Source of the DNA: Dokdonella_A sp035263065
GTDB lineage: Bacteria > Pseudomonadota > Gammaproteobacteria > Xanthomonadales > Rhodanobacteraceae
DNA length: 15,015 bases
Direction: 5' to 3'
Assembly: GCA_035263065.1 (NCBI GenBank)
Contig: DATFRS010000042.1
Span: 1 to 15,015, forward strand
Shown one piece after another: positions 7,323-15,015 of this stretch. The translations under genes were made by a program, and so were the position numbers. Numbering within the stretch: position 1 is the stretch's first letter; each line of letters begins with the position of its first letter. The notes beneath the pieces are model-generated. The model did not search any database. It saw nothing but the letters and a program-made list of their open reading frames with translations, and had not been told where the DNA came from.

Positions 7323-7904
7323 TCAGAAGCGGTACTCGGCGCTGACGGACACGAGGTCCGAATTCAGGTCGAGGTTCTTCTTGTCCGCCTTGTAGTAGTC
7401 GTAGTTCAGACCGACGCTGAAGTTGTTGCTGAAGTCGTAACCGAAGCCGGCACCGGCGTACCACTTGTCGCTGGTGTCGTCGACGCGCACGACGACGTCG
7501 TTCGGATCGATGTAGCCGCCCTTGACGTCGGCGCGGAACCAGCCGGTGCGGCCGCTGACGTACCAGTTCGGGGTGATGTTGAAGTGGCCGTTGACGCCGA
7601 GGTTCCAGCCGCTCAGCTTCGCGTCGGGGATGCCGGCGCCGTTGAACTGGTCCTTCGTCGAGAACTTGCCGAGGTCGGTGTAGCCGCCCTCGACGCCGAG
7701 CAGCACGCTCGGGGCGACCGCCCAGCGGTAGCCGACGTTGGCGCCGAAGCCGGTGTCGTCGTCGTCATAGAGACCCTTGTTGACGTTCGACTGGCCGACG
7801 TTGCCGTTGATGAAGAAGCCGCTCTGATCGGCGGCGTGACTGGTGAGGGGGACTGCGGAAAGACCCGCGGTAGCCAGGGCAATGGCAATGAGTGTGTTCT
7901 TCAT
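7323..7904 (-). CDS. Small outer-membrane beta-barrel protein (OmpA-like barrel / OmpX type)
   Basis: A 193-residue protein. Residues 1-24 are a classical signal peptide ending TSHA, with cleavage before ADQSGFF. The mature protein has no cysteine and alternates aromatic and polar residues in short strands (GFGANVGYRW, LGVEGGYTDLG, WNLGVNGHFNI, WYVSGRTGWFR, WYAGAGFGYDF, FSVGLNYDYY). It ends in the C-terminal signature SVSAEYRF, with the terminal Phe used for BAM-dependent insertion. Size and strand count fit an eight-strand barrel with no peptidoglycan-binding domain. The ATG at 7904 has GGAG 10 bases upstream. The gene is monocistronic, with its own terminator, and diverges from tkt. Proteins of this family are usually structural or surface proteins of unspecified function. 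The barrel call is firm; any specific function is unknown. Confidence 0.88.
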   Translation of the reverse strand: MKNTLIAIALATAGLSAVPLTSHAADQSGFFINGNVGQSNVNKGLYDDDDTGFGANVGYRWAVAPSVLLGVEGGYTDLGKFSTKDQFNGAGIPDAKLSGWNLGVNGHFNITPNWYVSGRTGWFRADVKGGYIDPNDVVVRVDDTSDKWYAGAGFGYDFSNNFSVGLNYDYYKADKKNLDLNSDLVSVSAEYRF

Positions 7905-7914
7905 GAGTACTGCA

Positions 7915-7936
7915 CTCCAACTCTTTGTGGATTAAA
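7915..7936 (-). promoter_or_regulatory. Possible -10 box and ribosome-binding site of the outer-membrane protein gene
   Basis: On the minus strand TTTAAT (plus 7936-7931) matches five of six positions of the sigma-70 -10 consensus. It lies 26 bases before the ATG, and GGAG (plus 7918-7915) lies 10 bases before it. No convincing -35 is seen at the normal distance, so the promoter is tentative while the ribosome site is reasonable. Confidence 0.35.
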
Positions 7937-8024
7937 GGTTTTCTGCAACACGCAGAGGTGTCGCCGAACTTCGACCGCCTCGTTTCCGTGGCGTTCGCCA
8001 TCCGGCCGGCGAAGGTTAGGTAGG

Positions 8025-8070
8025 GTTCAGTCCGCTGAATTCAATACCGGCAAGTTCAGAAAATGTTCAG
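8025..8070. promoter_or_regulatory. GTTCAG repeats in the divergent OMP/tkt control region
   Basis: Three exact GTTCAG hexamers occur at 8025-8030, 8054-8059 and 8065-8070, with the palindrome TGAATTCA at 8036-8043 among them. The last two hexamers are spaced 11 bases start to start, the direct-repeat spacing used by OmpR/PhoB-family response regulators. The rest of the 263-base region (7905-8167) shows no gene. Regulator identity and which gene is controlled are not known. Confidence 0.4.
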
Positions 8071-8167
8071 ACGCCGCCGCGGCACGACAAACGCCGCTGC
8101 CATCGGCGACAATCGCGCCCCTCGCGTCGCGCGTCCGCGCGCCGCTTCTTTCCAGTCGAGTCAACCG

Positions 8168-10162
8168 ATGCCGAGCCGTAAAGAACTCGCCAACGCGATC
8201 CGCGCGCTGGCCATGGACGCGGTGCAAGCCGCCAATTCAGGCCATCCCGGCATGCCGATGGGCATGGCCGACATCGCCGAAGTGCTCTGGAACGACTTCC
8301 TGTCGCACAACCCGAAGCATCCGAAGTGGGTCAATCGCGACCGCTTCGTGCTGTCGAACGGCCACGGCTCGATGCTGCAGTACGCGTTGCTGCACCTCAC
8401 CGGCTACGACCTGCCGATCGAGGAGATCAAGCGTTTCCGCCAGCTGCACTCGAAGACCGCGGGCCATCCCGAAGCGAGCGAAACGCCCGGCGTCGAGACG
8501 ACGACGGGTCCGCTCGGACAAGGTCTCGCCAACGCGGTCGGCATGGCGCTCGCCGAGAAGGTGCTCGCGACGCGCTTCAATCGCGACGGCTTCGACCTCG
8601 TCGATCACTACACCTACGTCTTCATGGGCGACGGCTGCCTGATGGAGGGCATCTCGCACGAAGCCGCTTCGCTCGCCGGCACGCTCGGCCTCGGCAAGCT
8701 GATCGCGATCTGGGACGACAACGGCATCTCGATCGACGGCGAAGTGCACGGCTGGTTCACCGACGACACGCCGGCGCGCTTCGAGGCGTACGGCTGGGAA
8801 GTGCTGCGCGGCATCGACGGCCACAATCCCGAAGCGATCAAGGCGGCGCTCGTCTCGGCGGCGCTCGATCCGGGGAAGCCGACGCTGATCTGCGCGAAGA
8901 CGATCATCGGCTACGGCGCGCCGAACAAGCAGGGCAAGGAAAGCTGCCACGGCGCCGCGCTCGGCAAGGACGAAGTCGCCGCGGCGCGCGCCGCGCTCGG
9001 CTGGGACCATCCGCCGTTCGTCGTACCGGACGACGTCTACGACGCGTGGAACGCCGAAGCGAAAGGCGCCGAGCGCGAAGCTAGCTGGAACGCGCTGTTC
9101 GCGAGCTACCGCAACGCGCATCCGGATCTCGCTGCGGAGTTCGAGCGGCGCATGTCGGGTGCGCTGCCGGACGACTTCGCCGCGCACGCGGACGCGTACG
9201 CGAAGAAGCTGCAGGCCGAAGGCCCGGTCGTCGCTTCGCGCAAGGCCTCGCAGATGGCGCTCGACGCGTTCGGTCCGAAGCTGCCGGAGCTGATCGGCGG
9301 CTCGGCCGACCTCGCCGGATCGAACCTCACGATCTGGAAGGGCTCGAAGGACGTCAACGCCAACGACGCGTGCGCGAACTACGTCTATTACGGCGTGCGC
9401 GAGTTCGGCATGAGCGCGATCTCGAACGGCCTCGCGCTGCACGGCGGCTTCATTCCGTACGACGCCACGTTCCTCGTGTTCTCCGACTACGCGCGCAACG
9501 CGGTGCGCATGTCGGCGCTGATCCCGACGCGCGCGATCCACGTCTACACGCACGATTCGATCGGCCTCGGCGAGGACGGCCCGACGCACCAGCCGGTCGA
9601 GCACCTCGCGAGCCTGCGCCTCATCCCGAACAACCACGTCTGGCGGCCCTGCGATGCGGTCGAGTCGGCGATCGCCTGGAAGGCCGCGATCGAGCGCAGG
9701 AACGGACCGTCGTGCCTCGTGTTCTCGCGCCAGAACCTCGCGCACCAGCACCGCACCGATGCGCAGGTCGCCGCGATCGCGCGCGGCGGCTACGTGCTCG
9801 CCGAGCCCGGCAGCGCGAAGTTCGACGCGATCCTGATCGCGACCGGCTCCGAGGTCGAGCTCGCGATGCAGGCGATGCGCGCGCTCGCCAACGACGGCAT
9901 CGCGGCGCGCGTCGTCTCGATGCCGTGCACGAGTCTGTTCGACGCGCAGCCGCTCGAGTATCGCGAAAGCGTGCTGCCGTCCTGGTGCCGCAAGCGCGTC
10001 GCGGTCGAGGCGGGCGTCACCGACTACTGGCGCAAGTACGTCGGCCTCGACGGCGCGGTCGTCGGCATCGACACGTTCGGCGCATCGGCGCCGGCCGAAG
10101 CGCTGTTCAAGCACTTCGGATTCACGGTCGAGCACGTCATCAATGCGGTGACGTCGCTGTAG
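8168..10162 (+). CDS. tkt: Transketolase
   Basis: A 664-residue protein, the usual length for bacterial transketolase, a thiamine-diphosphate enzyme that moves two-carbon units between sugar phosphates in the non-oxidative pentose phosphate pathway (cytosolic). Key motifs are SGHPGMPMG with His26, the ThDP/metal motif GDGCLMEGISHEAASLAG with Asp155 and a following DDNGISIDG (metal ligand Asn), the catalytic-base region YGVREFGM with Glu412, and the substrate-binding HDSIGLGEDGPTHQPVEHL. The C-terminal domain is complete (IDTFGASAPAEALFKHFGF). Start 8168 (MPSRKELANAIRALAMDA) matches the family N-terminus; an in-frame ATG at 8063 would add 35 low-complexity Arg/Ala residues and is rejected. No strong Shine-Dalgarno is seen. 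In some related genomes tkt precedes gap and pgk; here it stands alone and meets a convergent gene. Confidence 0.97.
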   Translation: MPSRKELANAIRALAMDAVQAANSGHPGMPMGMADIAEVLWNDFLSHNPKHPKWVNRDRFVLSNGHGSMLQYALLHLTGYDLPIEEIKRFRQLHSKTAGHPEASETPGVETTTGPLGQGLANAVGMALAEKVLATRFNRDGFDLVDHYTYVFMGDGCLMEGISHEAASLAGTLGLGKLIAIWDDNGISIDGEVHGWFTDDTPARFEAYGWEVLRGIDGHNPEAIKAALVSAALDPGKPTLICAKTIIGYGAPNKQGKESCHGAALGKDEVAAARAALGWDHPPFVVPDDVYDAWNAEAKGAEREASWNALFASYRNAHPDLAAEFERRMSGALPDDFAAHADAYAKKLQAEGPVVASRKASQMALDAFGPKLPELIGGSADLAGSNLTIWKGSKDVNANDACANYVYYGVREFGMSAISNGLALHGGFIPYDATFLVFSDYARNAVRMSALIPTRAIHVYTHDSIGLGEDGPTHQPVEHLASLRLIPNNHVWRPCDAVESAIAWKAAIERRNGPSCLVFSRQNLAHQHRTDAQVAAIARGGYVLAEPGSAKFDAILIATGSEVELAMQAMRALANDGIAARVVSMPCTSLFDAQPLEYRESVLPSWCRKRVAVEAGVTDYWRKYVGLDGAVVGIDTFGASAPAEALFKHFGFTVEHVINAVTSL

Positions 10163-10163
10163 G

Positions 10164-11303
10164 TCACGCGGGCGCCGGCGCCGCGCGGCGCAGCGCCCAC
10201 GCGCGGATCGCGTCGTTCGCTGGCGTCGAGAACCAGCGGCCGACCGCATGGCCGAGCAGGGCGCTCGCGACGAGCACGCCGGCATACCAGAGCCCGACGT
10301 ACGCGAGATTCGCGCCGCTCGCCTTGAACAGCGCCATCGTCGTGAACACGACGAACATGTGCGTGAGGTAGATCTCGTAGCTGAGGCGACCCGCCGCGCG
10401 GATCGCGCCGGTTCCTCGCCAGGAAACGTTCGCGAACAGCCCGCCGCCGAGCGCGAGCAGCACCAGCGCGGCGCCCATTTCCAGCACGGTGATGTAGAGG
10501 CCCGTCGAGACGAGACCGAGCGCATTCGCCGTCTGCCGGAACGCGACGACGAGCAGCATCGCCGCGACGCCGCCCGCAAACGCAATCCGCAGCCAGCGCA
10601 GCGACGGCGCGAGGCGCGCCTGGATCAACGCCGCGAGGCACCCGAACGCGATGCCGTCCATGCAGGCGAGGTATGCGTACTCGTCCCACGGCTCGCTGTT
10701 CGCATTCGCGATGCGGCTGAACGGTCCGATCGCGATCAGCGCAACGAGCGGAACGACGAGCGCGGCCTCGCGACGCGTGACGAGGCACGCGAGCGGGAAC
10801 ACGACGTAGAACGCCTCCTCGATCGACAGCGACCACAGCACGTCCCACGAGCCCGGCAGATAGCCGCGCGCGCCTTCGAGCCAGTTGAAGTGGAACGTCA
10901 GCGCCGCGATCGCGGCGCGGCCGAGCGATGCACGGGCCGGAACGATCGCGTAGTCCTGCGCGCCGGCGAGATGCAGCGCCGCGAGCACCGCGATCAGGGC
11001 GATGAGGCAGGGCAGGATGCGCGCCGCGCGCATCGCATAGAACGCGCGCACGTCGATGCGATCGAGCGTCGTCCAGCGTCGCAGCGACAAGCTCGTGATC
11101 AGATAGCCCGAGATCACGAAGAACACGATCACCGCGTAGTAGCCGCTCCAGAACATGACGCGGCCGAGCGGCCTGGGCACGAGGTTCGCGACGTCGAAAT
11201 GGTTCAGCGTGAAGCGCAGATGGATGTGGTGCAGCACGACGAGCAGCACGGCGAGACCGCGCAGGAAGTCGATGCCGGCGTTGCGGTCGTTAGCCGGCTT
11301 CAT
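10164..11303 (-). CDS. Acyltransferase-3 family (OafA/YrhL-like) integral membrane protein
   Basis: A 379-residue polytopic membrane protein of the family that transfers acyl groups to surface or exported carbohydrates and small molecules from the inner membrane. The N-terminus has the family hallmark IDFLRGLAVLLVVLHH; Arg15 and His26 fit the R-x10-H active-site motif. Further signatures are VFFVISGYLIT and WSLSIEEAFYVVFPLACL. About ten hydrophobic spans are visible, ending in a basic tail. No extra SGNH domain is present. The start at 11303 overlaps the stop of the upstream MBL gene by ATGA; the frame stays open further upstream only as a shadow. Last gene of the RND-OsmC-MBL operon, one base from the tkt stop. 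The substrate cannot be told, and whether it works with the upstream genes or is simply co-transcribed is open. Confidence 0.9.
   Translation of the reverse strand: MKPANDRNAGIDFLRGLAVLLVVLHHIHLRFTLNHFDVANLVPRPLGRVMFWSGYYAVIVFFVISGYLITSLSLRRWTTLDRIDVRAFYAMRAARILPCLIALIAVLAALHLAGAQDYAIVPARASLGRAAIAALTFHFNWLEGARGYLPGSWDVLWSLSIEEAFYVVFPLACLVTRREAALVVPLVALIAIGPFSRIANANSEPWDEYAYLACMDGIAFGCLAALIQARLAPSLRWLRIAFAGGVAAMLLVVAFRQTANALGLVSTGLYITVLEMGAALVLLALGGGLFANVSWRGTGAIRAAGRLSYEIYLTHMFVVFTTMALFKASGANLAYVGLWYAGVLVASALLGHAVGRWFSTPANDAIRAWALRRAAPAPA
10170..10198. terminator. GC-rich hairpin at the tkt / acyltransferase convergent junction (weak candidate)
   Basis: GGGCGC (10170-10175) pairs with GCGCCC (10193-10198), and inside it GCGCC (10178-10182) with GGCGC (10187-10191) around a four-base loop. 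It starts 7 bases after the tkt stop and lies within the last codons of the convergent acyltransferase gene. No T-run follows on either strand, so intrinsic termination is doubtful; in such GC-rich DNA the structure may be incidental. Confidence 0.25.
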
Positions 11304-12181
11304 TGCGTCGCGGCGAAGCCCACCGGCAGCTTGAAGAACGTCCGCCCGTCGGCGGCCGGCGGCAGCCGTCCGCCGCGGAGGTTGAACTGGATCGCGGGCC
11401 AGAGCAGCTTCGGCACCGCGAGCCCCGCATCGCGCTGCATGCGCCGTGCGACGAAGGCGCCTTCCGTCGTCGTCGCCGGCGCGAACACGTTGCCGACCTT
11501 CTCGGCGACGAGCGCGACCTCGGCGGTTGGCCCGACGTCGGCCGGCGGATAGTCGTGGCAGAGGAACACGCGCGTGTCCTCCGGCAGGTCGTAGAGGCGC
11601 ATGATCGAGCGAAACAGCGCGCTCGCGTCGCCGCCCGGAAAGTCGCAGCGCGCGGTGCCGCCGCTCGGCGAGAACAGCGTATCGCCGACGAACACGGCGT
11701 CGCCGGCGAGATAGCTCACGCTGTCCGACGTGTGGCCCGGCGTCGCGAGGACCCGGATCGCGAGCTCGCCGACGTCGATCACGTCGCCGTCGTCGAACAG
11801 CCGGTCGAAGCCGGCGCCGTCGGCGCGGAAATCCTCGCCGAGATCGAGGATGCGCTTGAACGTGCGCTGCACCTCGACGATGCCGGCGCCGATGCCGAGC
11901 TTCGCGCCGGTCTGCTCGGCGAGCCACGCGCCCGCCGAAAGATGATCGGCATGCGCGTGCGTCTCGAGGATCCACGCGACGTCGAGTGTCGCCGTGGCGA
12001 CGTATTCGAGCACGCGCTGCGCCGAATCGGCGCGGATGCGGCCCGACGGCACGTCGAAGTCGAGCACGCCGTCGACGATCGCCGCGCGCTGCGTCGCGGG
12101 ATCGACCACGACGTGCGTCCAGGTGCCGCTGTCGGCGTGATGGAAGCTCCGCACGACCGGCGTCGCGACGCCGCCGCTCAA
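11300..12181 (-). CDS. MBL-fold hydrolase, persulfide dioxygenase-like (ETHE1/Blh type)
   Basis: A 293-residue protein. Metal-binding residues are all present: H75-A-H77-A-D79-H80, H150 (TPGHTSDS), D167 (FVGDTLF) and H209 (LCHDY). The patterns ILETHAHADHLSAG, IGAGIVEVQRTF and SGGTARCDFPGGDA resemble the ETHE1/Blh persulfide-dioxygenase branch, which oxidises glutathione persulfide to sulfite at a mononuclear iron site. A generic glyoxalase-II-like hydrolase is the alternative. No rhodanese domain is fused. Start choice: TTG at 12181 overlaps the OsmC stop (TTGA) and has GGAG 8 bases upstream (CGGAGCACGCGCC-TTG). The open frame further upstream is an Arg/Ala-rich shadow of osmC. GTG at 12154 is a weaker alternative. 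Coupling to an OsmC gene fits thiol, persulfide or peroxide chemistry. Confidence 0.85.
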   Translation of the reverse strand: MSGGVATPVVRSFHHADSGTWTHVVVDPATQRAAIVDGVLDFDVPSGRIRADSAQRVLEYVATATLDVAWILETHAHADHLSAGAWLAEQTGAKLGIGAGIVEVQRTFKRILDLGEDFRADGAGFDRLFDDGDVIDVGELAIRVLATPGHTSDSVSYLAGDAVFVGDTLFSPSGGTARCDFPGGDASALFRSIMRLYDLPEDTRVFLCHDYPPADVGPTAEVALVAEKVGNVFAPATTTEGAFVARRMQRDAGLAVPKLLWPAIQFNLRGGRLPPAADGRTFFKLPVGFAATQ

Positions 12182-12644
12182 GGCGCGTGCTCCGACGTGT
12201 GCACGATTGCGCCGGACGCGTCGCGCACGCTGACCTCGACCGGCACGCCGGCGCGCACGCTTTCGGTCACCGTGCAGAAGTCCTCGAACTGCGCAAGGAT
12301 CCGGTCGAGCTGGGCATACTCGGCGGCCGACTCCGGCAACGCGATCTCGACGGCGATGCGCCCGACGCGCAGCCGTTTCTGCGCATTGCGCACGTGCTCT
12401 GCGCGCACCCGCGTGACGATCCTGCCGGGCTGGTTCTTGAACTTGCGCAGCGCGAACAGGAGGCTCGCGCTCAGGCAATTGCCGACCGCGGCGGCGAGAA
12501 GGCGCGTCGGATCGGGGCCGGCGCCGCGACCGATCGGCGGCGACTCGTCGGCCGCTAGCTCGCCGAGCGCGGTGTCGTCGAAGCGCACGCGGAATTCGTA
12601 GTCGGATTCCTGCGTGATCGTCAGAAGGATCGTTTCGCTGTCGC

Positions 12645-12648
<4 letters not shown>
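12178..12648 (-). CDS. OsmC family protein
   Basis: A 156-residue protein of the OsmC/Ohr fold, usual family length. It shows the N-terminal beta sheet (ETILLTITQESDYEFRVRF), the central helix with GPDPTRLLAAAVGNCLSASL containing Cys58, and a second Cys125 in FEDFCTVTESVRAGVPVEV. The two cysteines sit where this family has its peroxidatic and resolving pair, so thiol-based hydroperoxide (or related) reduction is plausible. Some OsmC proteins have no proven substrate. The start at 12648 is fixed by ATGA overlap with the RND stop; an in-frame ATG at 12684 inside the RND gene would add a shadow peptide. It overlaps the next gene by TTGA. The arrangement implies translational coupling between pump, OsmC and MBL. 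Confidence 0.9.

Positions 12649-15015
<2,367 letters not shown>

Noticed and set aside
7145..7345. Small plus-strand open frame across the REP element and terminator
   Set aside because: It consists of repeat and terminator sequence read as codons and runs into the antisense of the barrel gene; no ribosome site.
8063..8167. 35-residue N-terminal extension of transketolase
   Set aside because: The residues are Arg/Ala-rich and unlike the family, while MPSRKELANAIRAL at 8168 aligns with the normal transketolase start. The extension would also cover the GTTCAG repeat.
8237..10585. Minus-strand open frame of about 780 codons opposite tkt
   Set aside because: It is an Arg/Ala-rich shadow with no recognisable domain, running through the strongly conserved transketolase and into the acyltransferase gene. 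High GC removes stop codons from such frames.
11304..11975. Upstream in-frame extension of the acyltransferase
   Set aside because: The extension is the out-of-frame reading of the MBL gene. The conserved IDFLRG start and the ATGA overlap place the start at 11303.
12182..12478. ATG-initiated N-terminal extension of the MBL protein
   Set aside because: It is an Arg-rich out-of-frame reading of osmC. The TTG at 12181 has a good ribosome site and gives normal family length.

Overview
The window is GC-rich (roughly two thirds G+C), dense bacterial chromosome with no tRNA, rRNA, insertion sequence, phage gene or CRISPR array. Several traits point to the gammaproteobacterial order Lysobacterales (Xanthomonadales), possibly a Rhodanobacteraceae relative such as Dokdonella. 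These are a fused BatB-type tail followed by BatD, a transmembrane Ser/Thr kinase carrying a TPR sensor region, and a secreted protein ending in an IFADGFDG-like tail, a C-terminus I recall as frequent in that group. The taxonomic call is inference.

Layout. (1) Bases 1-2282 (+) hold the end of an aerotolerance (Bat) operon: the disordered tail of a BatB-like VWA/TPR protein and a complete batD, joined by an ATGA overlap. (2) Bases 2305-4365 (+) encode a secreted, cysteine-containing DUF2961/GH172-type putative glycosidase with the IFADGFDG tail. (3) After a 76-base gap containing a strong nested hairpin, 4442-7108 (+) encodes a membrane-anchored Ser/Thr kinase with a C-terminal TPR region; its catalytic loop is HCD rather than HRD. 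(4) Bases 7109-7322 hold a palindromic REP-like doublet (7114-7220) and a rho-independent terminator that serves the minus-strand gene beyond it. (5) Bases 7323-7904 (-) encode a small outer-membrane beta-barrel protein. It is divergent from transketolase (8168-10162, +) across a 263-base control region with GTTCAG repeats. (6) From 15015 down to 10164 (-) runs a four-gene operon: RND efflux permease (5' end outside the window), OsmC-family protein, persulfide-dioxygenase-like metallo-beta-lactamase protein, and acyltransferase-3 membrane protein. Each junction is a four-base start/stop overlap (ATGA, TTGA, ATGA). The operon meets tkt tail to tail with one base between the stop codons.

How the genes work together. 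BatB/BatD probably act in one envelope complex. The RND-OsmC-MBL-acyltransferase set is the most system-like part of the window. OsmC and persulfide-dioxygenase-like proteins both handle reactive thiol or peroxide species, so tight coupling to an RND pump suggests detoxification plus export of a sulfur- or peroxide-related compound. That is a hypothesis. Transketolase, the kinase and the barrel protein look like ordinary single genes.
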